A model generated the notes under the pieces. That model searched no databases and was not told where the DNA came from. It saw only the letters and a program-made list of their open reading frames with translations. DNA of 64,000 nucleotides from assembly GCA_034336665.1 (NCBI GenBank), contig CM067566.1, positions 17,032,330 to 17,096,329 on the forward strand, given 5' to 3'. Shown here one piece after another: positions 1-14,483 of this stretch. Origin of the DNA: Luscinia megarhynchos. Lineage: Eukaryota; Chordata; Aves; Passeriformes; Turdidae. The number at the start of each line of letters is the position of its first letter. Positions within the stretch are counted from its first letter, which is position 1. Position numbers and translations under genes: made by a program.

Positions 1-3000
1 CCTGTTTATGAAAGAGAATTGTCATTAAGTACTTCCTAATACCTGAAATTACAGCTACAGTAAATTAATTTCTCAGGTACTTATGATGAGCATAAAAGAC
101 TGACAGACTCCTTCACATGACTCCTGTATCTCCTTTACACAATATTTAGTAACTGAAAGACGTTTCAACATTCTCACAAAATTACTATCAATATTTGGCT
201 TAAAGAATGATAATATTTCGCTCATTAAAATTTTCTTTCTTTTCCCTAATTTTTGCCATTTGAAATTATTTCAGAAGCAGCTGTTCTCTTACTCTAGGTT
301 GGGAGAGAGCTTATGGAAATATAACATCTAATTTTTCCTGAATTTTGATCATGCATAATTGGGCCCCATTAGGCTGACACGATGAAATGACTTCCCAGAG
401 TGCAGGGCAGAAGTTAATGATTTGTCTTACATTGACACATTCACAAAGAAAAAATTAAAAGGAATCAGAAATACCAATGCAAAAAAAAAGGTCTTTTTTA
501 AAAATTTATTTTGTCTCCTTACTGTAATAAATCCTAAGGGCAATAATGCTGCTCATTGTTCAAGCCATTAATTCAGTATGGGTTTTCTATGATATTGATA
601 ACACTTTGGGACACATTCATTTTATCATGTTTCTTCATTATTGTATTAAGTACTAGGAAAGTAATAATTAATCATAAACTAAAATAAGACAGAAATAATT
701 TTTGTGAAAGTAAACAGAAAGTGAAAAAGACCTGTACAAAGTTTCCTGGAGATTTAGGTGAGGTTAAAAAGACTTGCACTAATACAAGATTCAAGACACT
801 ATTAAGCCATTACTTGAAAGAGTGTGTACCATTCTAATCACCTTAATACAGGAAGAAAATAAAGGATATCAACATATCTGTTGTCTACAAACCATTTTGG
901 GGATGAAAATACAAAAGAGGGAGCTAAACTTGAGGTCAGGGATAAAGTTGGCACAAGAACACAAGGGTGTGAATCACACATTAGTAAAACTGATGGTGAA
1001 ATAAGAAAGCACCAAAATTATCAAATTCGCTGAAGAAGAAATTTGCCAGAAGTTTGCTTCTTAATAGGCAAAAATCTTCAGCTTTTTGAAGATGAGCAGA
1101 GTTATGGAATAAAGTTGCATGTGAGAGCCAATTCAGTTTTTTCTTGTGATCTTATGTACATATAATATGCAACTTCAGTTTAATGATATCCATACACAAA
1201 AGCAACATTGTATATCACTCCTCCATACTTCATTTCCAAATGGATTCAGTTTATTAACTTGCATTTATAAATATTTATTAGACATACAACATGACTGGCT
1301 TGACAAGAACAAAACAGATGGAGCATATCAGGTTGTAAATATAGAGAGACAGTGAAAACATTAAACTCAGCAGCACTTTGCCATTGAACTCAGGCTGAAG
1401 CGAGGACAGGGATCAGACTTCAAAGCATGGCAAAATTGGAAGAGCTGCATATGACTTTATAATAGTTCTCAACTATTTTAAAAGCCCTATCAAAGTGCAG
1501 AAAAACAACAATATTGGGATGATTTCAAAGGGCTGGGGTTGTGCTGGCAATTGGCCAGATGCTGTCTCAGTGACAGAACTGCAGTGTCCCCTTCTCAAGC
1601 TGATGCACACTTGTTTTTATCTGGAAGCCTCTCCACGTCTGTCTAGTTTATTGCTAAGATTTTCTGAGAGGAGTCACTGCCACCTTTTACTATGGATAGG
1701 AATTCTGTCTCAGGGATGAAGTTAGCTTTCCTCATAGCAGTGCTGTGGTGCTGTGATACAGATTTGTAGGAAAAAGTGCTGAATTTGCACTGGTGACTGG
1801 GCTGTTCTTGAGCAATGCTGGCACTGCCTGGAGTGTTTTTAGTTTTTCCCATTATGCTACTGCTCCCAGCAAGTGAGCTGGGGGTGGACACAGCTGAGAC
1901 AGCTGAGCTGAATTGAGCAAAGGCATGATATCATGCTCTGCCTTAAAAGCTAGGGAAAGGAGAAGGAAAGGGAAACATTTATGGTTATGGCATTTGTCTT
2001 TCTAAGTTATCAGGCATGGTAAGGCCCTGCTTGCCACGAAGTGTTTGGACATTTGCCTGCCCGTGCATGTAGTGAATAAATTGCTCAGTGTTCCTTGCTA
2101 GTGCATGCAGCTTTTGCTTCACTGGTTGCACATTCACAAAAGCCTTCTCTCCCTCCTGATTTCTCCCCACAGGACAGGGAGTGAGCAAGTGTCTGTGCAG
2201 GTGCTTGACCCTTGGGCAGCATCAGCACACCACAGAGCAACAGAGCCTGCGAGGTCCTGCAGATCCTGCTCAAGCCAGAGCAAAAGTAGTTGATATCTGT
2301 CAGAGAATCCTCTGTAAGGTTAAATTACTCTGCTAAATCACACTTAAAAATACTTGCTGTACATCAGTAAACTGTCTTTTAAAATTTTTTTTTATGCCAA
2401 ATAATGTGATTGTTCTCTTCAGCTCTCTAGTCCAGTTCCATACTCAGATATTTTTTACTATTTAATAATTCTGTTGCAGGAGGCAGAGAAGATTTCAAAA
2501 GGAGGTGCAAAGTGCAAGACATGGTAAGTGTCTGTTCAGGAGAGATGACAAATATCCTACAGTGTAAATTGCCCTTACTCAAATGGGCCTTTCAAACACA
2601 TTGGGTGGGCCACACATCTATAATTTTCTTCATTTTCTTATTAGATAGCAAGAAAGTGGCCACAGGTTATAATAAGTGAAGTTGTGGGTCACCTCAGCTT
2701 CAATTAGACTGTATCATCCCCATCTTTGTACCCAACTTTTCCCCCTGATACATACCATAAATTACCCATATGTTTGCTGGTCCATATGACATCCAGATAG
2801 GATGGATACAAATTGCAGAGGTATTGAGATAAAACTGTGTCATGGCTGTGTCATATAGGAGTGTTAAAATCTGTGAGTTTGTGGCTATATGGCAGAAAGT
2901 CAGCAAAAGCATGTGTACATTTACTTTATAAAATACAGCAAATACCTGTTTAGGAAAAAATTATTAAAATATCCTGTAAACACCCTATTCACAACAACCT

Positions 3001-3587
3001 TTACAACCTTTTGATTTTAGCATTCATATTATCAACATTTTCTGGACTAACCTTACTAAATGTATTTCTAAATCCGTTAAAAGCCTTAGCTTCAAGTTTT
3101 GCCTGAAATATCAATACTATTGATTCATGCTTTTTCTCTCCTCAGGGCATGGTTTAATTTCACATCAGTTTGTATAATGAAAAAAAATGAGTGAATCTGC
3201 CAGAAATGAATGCTAAGAGAAAGTGCTAAAAATCAATTAAAACACCTTATCAGCTACAAGGATAGCTATATCCTTTTACTAATGAAGGAAGATATCTTGC
3301 AACATAAAAAATCAGAGTTAACCTGATACCTGTGTCCACTAGCTGATTTTGTGTTTCAATTGGCAACAATGGTCTATGCTGATGTATTTGAATTTAATTT
3401 GCCCACTATCAGCATTAAATTAATGGAAGATTAGGTAGACAACTCACTTCAGTGGATGGAAAATTGAATTATAAAATTAAATAATGAAAATATATTTTTT
3501 ATCCCTTGGTGTTTTGCTAGGTGTTTATTTTTGTTTCATTAGCATAAACCATTTTTTCACTGGGACTTTTACTCATAGCCAGAAAAA
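1..3587. other. Intergenic, nothing recognised
   Basis: AT-rich non-coding sequence. Short open frames occur on both strands near 1.5-2.3 kb but have no recognisable family features. No transposon could be named. Confidence 0.7.
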
Positions 3588-3610
3588 TTATATATATATC
3601 TATATCTGTC

Positions 3611-3695
<85 letters not shown>

Positions 3696-3742
3696 CTTAT
3701 CTATCTTTCTATCTAATTATATATATATTATATATATATATA
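3588..3742. repeat. Compound (TA)n-(ATCT)n-(TA)n microsatellite
   Basis: Perfect ATCT units run from about 3611 to 3695 (about 21 copies), followed by imperfect units to 3715. AT-dinucleotide stretches flank it on both sides. The 111-residue open frame through it, with repeated YLSI, is a translation artefact of the repeat. Confidence 0.97.
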
Positions 3743-3902
3743 CAATGTGTATACATACCCCAGAAATCTATTTAAACAGAAGATACTTTCTTTTTCTCAG
3801 CATGAGATCTTGTTCTTGAATAATCCTTGAGAGACTTGTCATTGAATTTGGTAGTGACAGGAGTTTACCCCATGAAATATGCATAAAAGTGTATTTATCC
3901 TG

Positions 3903-4070
3903 TAGAATCATAGAGATGTAGGTTGGAAGGAACTTGCAGCCCAAATTTCCACCTGATGTAGTATCATCTGTCCAGTCAAGTATTAAAAAGTTCCAAGGCT
4001 GACATTTTTACAGTCCCCATGGGTTACTTAGAGTGCTGCTCCATCAAAGTGAGGCTGTTTAGAGTCTGAC
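3903..4070 (-). mobile_element. Old CR1-type LINE 3' fragment
   Basis: The plus strand begins GAATCATAGAGATGTAGG then TTGGAAGGAACTT, the reverse-oriented 3' terminus of CR1. It continues with CTGTCCAGTCAAGTATT, AAAGTTCCAAGG and a degraded segment ending near GTGAGGCTGTTT. The right boundary is uncertain because of divergence. Confidence 0.78.
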
Positions 4071-7000
4071 ATTCAGGACCCTTAGCACTGGAAATGAAGG
4101 ACATCAGGTGGTTATCCCTTCTCAAACCCAGATCCTTCTTGTTCTGAGACTTAAGTTCCACATTTTTCAGCTTCAGTCTCTGTGTTTCTTTAACATGGTT
4201 TTCTGTTGTGATTGGAACATATTTGATGATGATGAAGGACAATGTTGACCTGGAACATGGTGTACCATGTAGCATGGGAACACTGCCCAGCACCAGGACC
4301 TACTGTATTGCACATAAATGTGAATTAGTATTTCCCTAGGATCTAGGAAAAGAATCTAAGTGTTGGTTATTATGCCTCCACCAACCTCTGTTATGTATGT
4401 GTTGGGTAGTTGAGACTTGAAATTACATTCTGTTAGCTGGGACATTGACAAAATTTTGTTCAAGAATGAGTTTCCCTATGCAGGTTTCCTGCATAATTCC
4501 AGAAGTTAATTTTCATCTCATGTAATGTGGTGTATCTTCAACTGTCACTGATTTTTACTCCAGTACTACTTAAAATGTTCTAAGTGGGAAAGGATCCCTA
4601 ATTATATGTATGTTCTGATAGTTTATCTATGTAAGGCAATAAATATTAATATTTCATTATAACATGTGCTTTTATTAAATCAATAGCCAAAGTTTTTGAG
4701 AACTTACTTTTACTTGCTTTTAAAAATAATTGTTGAAGCTTTTATTCCTTTCTGCTGCAGCCTTTATGAACATTAATGCTCCAAACTTTTATTCTTTTAA
4801 ATATAAGCTGCTAGTGTATCAAAGTGGAGGCCAATAGTGCACAAGATGACAAGCTTTTACAGTGGCAATTCCAGAATTCTATTAGGTAAAATTATTAAGG
4901 ATTTTAAAATAAATGGGCAATTTATCTGAGGCTAGGAGGTTTGTGCCAATTTCATTAAGTAAGAAATATACTTGGTAGTCTACCCTTATAGTTGCCATAA
5001 AATGCTGCATTTTCAGATTTTTAAAAACTTTTGAAGATGCAGATCATCTGTCTGTGGCATTTTCAAAATTATGATAACAGATTTGACATACAGTGAGTAT
5101 GAAAATCCCAGCAGAAGCTGCCTACAACTGTTGAATATCTAATCCCAACAGCCTTTGTACCTTCCATTCATTCCCACAGGTGAACTACAAGACAAACATC
5201 ATCCCAAATCCAAAGTTTAGCAGTAAATCATGAATACAAATGTATTTCAATGGAAGAAAGGCAATTATGGAATTGAAAGATAGACTTCCTTCTTATTCTC
5301 TTCCTCTTTCTTTTCAAATTGGTATAGATCCTTAGAGTTTAAAATCAGTATAAACTTTTATAAACGTTTTTAGTGATCCCTGTATAACAGTCCATAGGAG
5401 CCTCTTGTGTTATCCAGTGATATCTTGAAGGAAGAAAAGCAGTTTTCTGTCAAATGGTTTTGGCTCAGTTTTCCTCTTTACTGAAAAGGAGCAGTTTGTG
5501 CAAATCTGTCCTGAGGGTAATATTCAGAAATATAATTAGTAGACCATGCAAACAGCAGTAAATTTGATTTATGGTCCTAAATGTTTGGCTATGAACACAT
5601 GGAGATTGAAGCTAGAGGATATCTTAGAATTAAAAAAAAAAAAAAAATATTGTTTTTTTATGATGAGAGTGCTACTTCTTACAGATCCTCCTTCTTTTCT
5701 GCATTTATAATTAGGTAATGCAATAGTCATTGCTATCTGCATTCAGGATGTTTGGACTCATAACCAGGATTGAAAAATCCGTTTTGATTTCTGCATCTCT
5801 AGCTTGATAGTGAGTTAGAAACTGTATGTGATTATACCTGCTTCTAATATTCTGTGTACAAAGTTGGAATTATTCTGATGATAACCTGAATGTATCAGGT
5901 ATATTCTTGACAAAGCACTTTCAATGAGTTCACCAGGCTGTTTTTATGGAACAGCTAATGGCAAGCCTTTACTGTTTTACAAATGGGCTTGTTGAACAAG
6001 ATGTATTCTTTCACAGGCCATTAGGTTTTCTATTTTACAAACAGGACAAGCCAAGCTAAGAAGCAGTATATTTACAAAATACCATAGACCATACATTGCT
6101 CTTTTTAAGATGCTTTTGTCATAAAGCCAAGATTTCCAGTTCCATGTTTTTACCAAATTTATTATTTAGATTTGCCTTTAAAGTTTCCACTGACAGTAGG
6201 GTAGACTTGATTTGTAAATTATGAACTTGTGTTTGACAATTTACCAGTTTGTCAACTTCAGATTATTGAAAAGCAGAATAAAAAAAATAATGTGGAAAAA
6301 AATATGTGGAAAGAAATAATTATGAAATAAGTTTCTAAATGCCAAGAAAATATATTTAGGGTACATAAATGTGCAAGTATAATTGTCATTTTTATATAAA
6401 ATGCTATGTTTCCAAACGGCTAGAGACTGCAGATAAATGTAGGGAAGCTCAGACTTCAACTGTAAGTTTACATCATTAAAACCAACAACAAACAAGTAAG
6501 ACTGGTAAGATGTTTCTGCTAGAGGCTATTGATTCAGCACACTAAGTGTCTTTTGGAAGCAATCTAAATTAAAAAAAAAAAAAAAATGAAAGAGAGGAAT
6601 TTTAGGTATTTTTTTGGCTGAGATTTTTCTGATGTATTAGATAACATCTCAGAAAGAAACCTGGAAACCTGGCAGACAAAAGAATTCCTGAGTTTGCACT
6701 CTCCTTGACACCCAGTTGATGCCAAGACAGTTCTCCATGTGGGCAGTACCAGAGCCAGCATGCCTCTTTCTTAGAAATATAGCATTTTACATAGAACAGA
6801 ATAAGTTTTCCTTATTCTAAGAGTTACATGGTTAGCCAGACGTAAAGTTCAGGGATTCAGGCAGCAAAATCCCCTTGCATATATTGAGTCCAAGCTGATC
6901 TGGAGATTGTCTTTTGCCTAAATTAATATGAAAGAGAGAAAATAATGGGAAGAAGATGAAAGCAATACATACAATGCTGGGTTAAATTGGAGGAAAACAT

Positions 7001-10000
7001 TTGAATGTTAACATTTTGGGTTTATATTCAATATGTTTAATTTTAGGAATAGTTATTGTGTTCTTACCATAAACACTAGTGAGACTAACAGCATGCTGAA
7101 ATTTAATTTAATTAATCCTGTATTGGCTACTAATTCCCTTTGAAACGTTTGAGAAACATAATACTAGTTTTAGTGACAGATAAAGAGGGGTTATTTTTGT
7201 GACCCAAATAGCCTTAATTTATCCATTTGATGGTTTACAAGTATTTAATCGATTTCACACCTTTTATTAAAAATGCAACTAACTGAAGATACTGTATTTG
7301 CATTATAACATAAGTCTTGCTTCAGAAATATTTAGGCTTTAGAATGAGGGGTTTAATTTAGGACAAAACCAAGAGTGGATGCAGAGTGCTGCTCAGATAC
7401 CCATGGCATATCTGCATGTCTGAGAGACAGAGACTCAGAAATTCATAGAAAACACAATTTCTTTTCAGCATACAGAATAAAAAAAATCAACAAATTCAAC
7501 TTGCTTAGGAGGTACTTGCTTACAGTTAGCCAAAATCTCTGTCTAAAATGCCACCTTCTGCATAGTATATTCAGCAGAGAAATGTATTAATTCAGTCAAG
7601 ATCCAGGTGTGATAGCCTGATATATTTGGAAAAGTCAAAAATGATAGGGTTTTTTAAATGTACAGCAAACTAATAGGTGAAGCACATATTAAATAAATAG
7701 GAAGCTTATGTTTCCATCCTCTGCATGAGGAAATTGAAACCCCTGTCTACTGTTTCCTGGAAGAATACTCAGACTTTCAAACCATGGGGTTTGTCTGTGC
7801 TTTTTACTGAAATTGTGCCAAAGGCATGAAAACAAAATACTCATTAAGCACAGATGAGAACCTTCTTGTAGCACTAAGCTGCAGCATTTTTCACCTTGAA
7901 GAATATATCCTTCTGTTCTGGTTTCTGAATGAAAAGCAGTTTGTGTAATTTAAAGCAAGAATCACTAACCACTCAACTATTAAATAAAGGGCATTTGGGA
8001 TTAGACTGCAGTTCTGGGGTTTTTGAGGACTTCAGGATTGAATTAAGACAAAGCACTAAATCTTCTACTTTATCTTCTAACAGGTGATAGATACCAGCAG
8101 ATCATCAGGAAATACTTTTGAGGGTTTGTCATAACACAAATCAGTAAATGACTAATGTCTCAGTTATATTTTCTCATGCCACAACAATTTGTTAGTGTAT
8201 TAAAAGAGATCTATAGAGCTAGTTTCTTAGCAGGTATATATTAATTTAAATCTGAATTAATGGTTGTCTTATTTCATTATTTTATAATGAAAACTGCAGT
8301 GATTTCCTCATTTATTAAAAACTTTAATGGATGCATCTAATTAAATTGCAGTATGATTAATAGATATTTGAATATGGATGCAAGATGTTTACAAATATTG
8401 TCTGTTTTCTGCTTCATTCAAATATGGCATGCTTTTGGCACCATTTCATTTCAATTTTAATGACCAAGGCTTAGAAAGTACTCTGCTGAAAATTATGAAA
8501 GACAGAGGCTTGAAGCTTCTTACTGAATTAAATTAGGAGAGTTTCAGTGTCCTGTTCAGTGTCCAGATTTCACTCCAAGATGAAATATTCTACCATAAAA
8601 TAACCTATAAACCCCTACTTCTTGCAAATATCCAAAGTTTCTCTTTGTTTTATCTTTCAGTCTCAGAAAATAAAGTGTTTTGCATTTATTTTACGTTCTT
8701 GCAAACCTCTTTATTAGCATTGTAAATAAATAACTCATACTTTTAAACAAAGCTTTTCTTAATGCTTTAAAAGAAATGAAAAAAAAAAAACCAAGCCAGC
8801 ATAAACCAGACATAATCCCTTGGGAGCAGACAAATCCTAACTGCTGAAAACCCAGTTTTAGCAGCAGCTGATTTTTGAATGTCTGGCAGACTGCAAGTTA
8901 TAAGCTACACACCTAGAGATAGAAAAAGATTAAATTAGGTATGCTCCCTTCCAGCAGTTGTGGAATTCAAAGTGTCACTATACTTTGGTTGATTTAAATC
9001 CTTAAATTGCTGTCTTTTGGAGATTTTCTTCTCAGAACAGTGTCTAATCCCCACCTCTTCCTAATCCCTCCTACAGCTCCTTTGTATTGTCTAAGGAGTT
9101 TCCATGTGCTTAGGTCCATGATTTTCATTAAGACCTTTCCAAAGCACAGAGGGAGTTTTGAATGCAAACCCAATTTATAGTGTTTGTGTTCAGCTGCATG
9201 GAAATCCACCTATGCCAGCCAGTAGGAAAAATCTGGAATGAAAGATGCCAGTAGCTTTCATTATTTTCATTCATCTTATTAAAGAAAAAGCCTGTCAATA
9301 TGGTTTCTTTACTTCTTAATGCTTTTGACAATTGTCAAATACTCTGCATGAGACTGAATAATGGTCTAGTTGCTACCATTGAATAATTTAATTTAATTCA
9401 GCTGCATGTTCATATGCATCTACTGAGGTTCTTACTCCTGTACAGTGGTTTTCTCATACCCAAGTTTGATAGTTCTGCTGTTAGAGGGACCTGAAGTGAA
9501 GAATAAACATCTCAGTTGGGACTGTGGGATTTTGTAGTGAATGAGCTATTTCTAGTTTAAGCTCTCAAAGAAATTTTCCTGCTTGGCTTATATCAGTGAT
9601 GCTAAATGGGTCAGCTGGATGTTGAGCAGATAAAATTATGACAGATAAACAGATAAAGTTATGGTTTTGTCATAGTGAAAATTGATTGCAAATTTTGGCT
9701 TGATAAAGTAAAAATCTCAGACAGAAAGAACCAGTATCTCTTATCTTTTCTATTCTGTTCTATAATGAAAGCCCAGTTCCCACTAATATAAAACATTGTC
9801 TAGGTCAGCAGGGTTCCCAGGAGATCTGACAAACAGTTCACTCACTCTGCTGTGTGGCAGATTCCCAGCACATGTGCTTTGTGTGATACATGTGACAAAA
9901 GCAGACATTCTGGTCCTTCCTCCTGTAGCTCGGGGCAGAAGGTCCCACCCCTAAACTCCCCAGGTTTCTCTGCTAAGGGACCCTTTTGTACCTTTGTTTC

Positions 10001-13000
10001 AAATGATGATTTGCTGCTGAGCTGAGGCAGCACTGAACGTCCCCCACCTGTTCCCATGGGATGTAGGAAAAATACTCTTCCAGTCACTGCAGTTCTGCTG
10101 TTATCTCTTGGCAGGAACACCCATCCCCTAACCTTGGCAACCCAGGAGAGCTCCCTCCTGCATGATCTACCTCCATGTGTGGATGCAATGTCAGCCTGAG
10201 GTATCTGCCTGAGCTGTGGTACCTGAGTAACTTACAGCCAAGTATGCTCTGGGAGGAACATTTTACCCTCCTATCCAGATATATCCTGGCTTCCCCTTTA
10301 GCAATTAAACACAGCTAAATCTATTATTCTTCACATAATTTCCAAGGACTCAGGGAAGTATGGGATCTTTACTCTTGTTAGATTTTATTACAGTAGGAGC
10401 TCCTGCAAAACATGCCATTTGTTTCTTTAGAAAGATAATTAAACTAGCAAGGAAAAAAATGCTTAATGTGGTAGCTAGTGCAGAAACTGTTCTATCACCC
10501 TGCTACTCAGATTTCACATTTTAAAACTCTTGGTGTGACTGTAAATCAATGAGCTATTTTTGTTTGTTTACCTGATCGTAAGCTGGTGAAATGGAATATA
10601 TTTATAAATGCTGATATCTCCTGTATTAGGAACAGCAAGTTCAGTACAAAGCACACCTGAGCCCTCTGAATTTTGTCAGATATTTATGTCATTTCATTAT
10701 CTAAGTTTTCAGATTATTTCACCTCAGTTTCAGTTTCTTAATGAAAAAGTAATTTCTCCTGCTGATTTTGATTTAGTATTTTACTGACTTTCATACCTAT
10801 TTATTTGTAGGATAAATCCCTGTTCTGTTACATGTCCTGCCAACTCTTCAGAGAATTTTTTCAAAAGGTTATGCCAATTCTGCTGTCTATATAGCTGAAG
10901 AATTTAACAATTGATGGACCTGAACTAGGACATCAAGTTGTTGATTCTTTATGTTTTAAAGTCCATTGAGATGCAGTGCACATTACATTTAAAACGATGC
11001 AGAATTAAACAAAGATTTGTGTAACTGTTTCTTCATCTTATGTTGTTTTTTCCCTTAGATATAAGTGTAAGCAAACTTAAAACAAAAGAAAAGGTATTCC
11101 TGGGAAATCAGCACGATTCAAATATTCTATTTTCAAGAAGTAAGTGGATATTTTGGGACAATTTTGTACAAGTAGCCTGTTGTTCATTCCAGTGAAGATT
11201 TAAGCCTGGGAGAATGACTGGAACCAGACAACAGCTTCCCCTTGGCACAGCCAAGTTATTTGAGTTGCTCAGTGGAGCAGGCAGGTGCTGGATTGCTTTA
11301 GTTGCTTTTGCTGGTGGAAGATCACTTGGATACCAGGCAGGGTGTGTGGCTGGTGCAGAGACTCCCTGAGAGTTTGGAGTGAAATCCCTGTCAGGGAATT
11401 TCAGTACAGGGTAAAGAGAGTCTTCTTTTGGAGGAAGAACCTGTCAACTCCTTCTAAAGATCTGGTTTCTAGGATTAGCTTTTTTGTCTTCTTGGTGGCA
11501 CATGTACACATACTGTCCTCAAACACTGACACACACTGAAACATGCACATATGTCCATGTGGCAGAACTTCCCAAGGACAATGTTGAACTGCAGCACATC
11601 TAAGTACAAGGATTTGTATGAAAGCAAATCCATTTCTTGGTCTGGGTTAATGCCCTGCCCAAAGAATTATTTTTATTATTTCCTTAACAGCCTGGGCTAA
11701 CTCCAAGCCCTGTGTCCCACAGGCTTTGAGGCTTTCTTTATGTTACCTTAGTTTCTTTCCATAAAAAGGGGAATCTGCCAGCATCCAGTACCGCAAGTTG
11801 CAAGCAGATCTCAATTCCTCCTTCTGCAAGATTGCTGCAGCTGACAGCTTCTCTACATCCTCCTTTGAACTCTATTCCTGCCAGCCCATGCTGCACCCAG
11901 CATGACATAAGATGTGGCAGAACTCCTCTTCTTTCCCTGCTGTAAAAATTCTTCACCTTCTCTGCTTTCTGACAGTTTGCCCTTGCTCTGACTCCTGCCT
12001 TCTCATAGTACGATGTCACAGCCTGCCAAAGATGGTGTGCCAAGAAAGGGGAGCACATCTGCTTCCACAGCCTGGCTGAGGTCAGCACAAAGAGAATTGA
12101 TTCAATAAAATTTATTTTTGGGGATTCTACCTTTCCTGATCCAATATAATCAAATCAACTAGTGAAATAATCCCTAAACTGGCTATTTTTCCTTTGATGC
12201 TTGAAACCATAACACAAGTTGGTTCTCAGTTCTTCCTGGTATAGATTAAAAAACTAATTAAAAAACAAATCTAAGGCTCTTTGGAATTAAATTAATATGA
12301 TCTCTAACTTGTTAAAGAAGTACAGCTGGATTTTGAAGAGTTAATAAGATTTAACAAGTTTAAAGTCAGGAGCAAGACTCAGTATTTAAGTCTTGGGTGA
12401 AATAGATTTCACCAAAGCAATCTTTTATTTCCACCAACAGAGTTAGACCAAGTCCTAATACTCTAGAAAATGCCACCCTTTGCCTTCATACAGTAATAAA
12501 GATGTGATGTTTTTATATGGAGTTTATATCAGCTGAGTAAGAGGCAGCTGGGGTTTGTATGGTAATAAGAGTTAGAATTCATTGCCACAGGTAGGCAAAT
12601 GAACACAATAAATTACAAAGCCAAATAAAACTGTCAGGATGCATTTTTGAAAACTCAGTGATTTTTCAAATAAGTGTTTTCTGTACCTTTCACAGTGATT
12701 AAATGCGACCAGTACAGAAAAAAACAACTGGCAGAAAATAAAGGTACTAATTGTGAGTGCCTGGGCAGCTACACAAATTAACAATAAATTTGTGTTCACT
12801 GAATAGGAAATAAATACAGACCTGTCCTGAGGGGAGAATGCAATCTCACTGCATACAAAACTGCAGGTTAGGGACACTGTTCCAAGAATTAGGGGGAAAA
12901 GCTTGCTGAAGCACCAGTAAAGACCAACTCTGGAAAATCATTGGCAAACTTCATATTTGAGCTTCATATTTTAGCTAGTTTTTATTTTGTTTATTTAATA

Positions 13001-14451
13001 GAGTGATCACATTGAGTCAGACACAGCTCCACTGTTAATTTATTTCTCCTTCACCTCTGCTCTTACAGCTTCTCAGCAAGTGTGGTGACCCTGCTTCGAG
13101 TCATGTTCACCTGCAAAGGCCTCTAAGATCAGGTGAGCAGGGAATGTTCAAGAAACTGGTGTTTAGGCATGAGAAAACCAAAGGAAGCACCCTCTGCTGT
13201 ATTCTGTCTGCATCACAGGATGAGGCTGTGTCTGCTGAAGTGCATGGCACAGCTTTGCATGCTGCAGTGTCACAGGATTTACCTTTAAATGATACCAATT
13301 TATAGCACAGAAGTTAATCTGATGCAGTACAGAGATTTTTGCTGTTACCATTTTGTGTAGGTTAATTCACCTGGTACCCAATGCCTTGGCTGTTGACAGC
13401 AATGAGATCAGCATAATCTCTCAAAATAAGCTCCAGGATAGTGAAGAATCAAGTAAAATTTATTAGGAACTCTCTTCCATGGAGCTCTCATAGAGGGGCT
13501 GTATAAGCCAGCAACTAACTAATGAGGGTTTTGATGCAGTTCTCACAGATTCCTGATTACCAAAAATCTTATGTCCACTGACTGAAGCAGTTAGTGATTT
13601 CTGAACAGGTGATAGTTCATGTGGCCCTGCTGCATCTATTCCCATTGGTGTGACCAATCCTTCACCAAACAATTTTCAGATGCAGAAACAGTTTGGCAGT
13701 GGAACTACTTACGTGGAGTAATGTTGCTTTGGGTATATTTTTGAGGATAAATTTTGAAGTGCATCCATTCCTTTGGTTCAAGATGGTGGTCTCCAAGAAA
13801 GCACATAGATAGTTGAAATGGGGGGGGATATACTGTGTAAAAAAGAGTAAGTTATATAACAAAGTGACCTAGACCTGAGGTGTTTATTCTAGAGCCCACA
13901 GACACATGCTCTTATACTTAATGTATATTTCTTTGTTGGTTTTCACACATATGTTATTCACATATAGAATCATTAAAGGAGCCCTTTATGACTAATACAG
14001 GAATAAGGATCATAGGCAAATTCATAAAACACACACCACAGTTTTTCTAGTTATTTCTAGGAACTTAAATATCTTTCTTAAATTCACATCTTCATTAACA
14101 GTCTCTTTTTCTAGTCCATGGAAAACACCTGAGAATGATTTGGCTCAAAGAAGGGTCAAATCATCTTCTGGAGAAACTTGATCCACTTTTCACTGAAGAT
14201 GTCTTGTTCTGTCAATTATATAAGAAGTCCAGAGCAACTATGCTCCTGGAAACCTCAATTAAACACCTAAAATTTGTCAAAATAAAATGGCCCCAGGAAA
14301 ATGGTTCCAAAAACTTCAAATGCACCAGGCTGTGTTGTAATTCAGTTAACAGACTTTCAAATTAGTCAGGAAATGTGATCAAAGCATCACATTAAGGCAC
14401 TATTAAGAGGAATACACTTTGATCATGACTAATGAGGTGCAAAAGCAGGGG
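4071..14451. other. Intergenic, nothing recognised apart from A-runs
   Basis: AT-rich non-coding DNA. Two 16-base A runs lie at 5632-5647 and 6571-6586. Less AT-rich patches occur at about 9840-10260, 11215-11560 and 11740-12090, with open frames up to 116 codons. None has a recognisable domain, and I cannot assign them to a repeat family. Confidence 0.65.
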
Positions 14452-14483
14452 AAAAAAAAGAAAAAAAGAAAAAAAGAAAAAAA
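14452..14483. repeat. (A7G)n purine simple repeat
   Basis: Four blocks of seven or eight A's separated by single G's. It is a short, nearly perfect microsatellite. Confidence 0.9.

Noticed and set aside
3484..3819. 111-codon plus-strand open frame rich in YLSI
   Set aside because: It is the translation of the (ATCT)n microsatellite and has no independent coding evidence.
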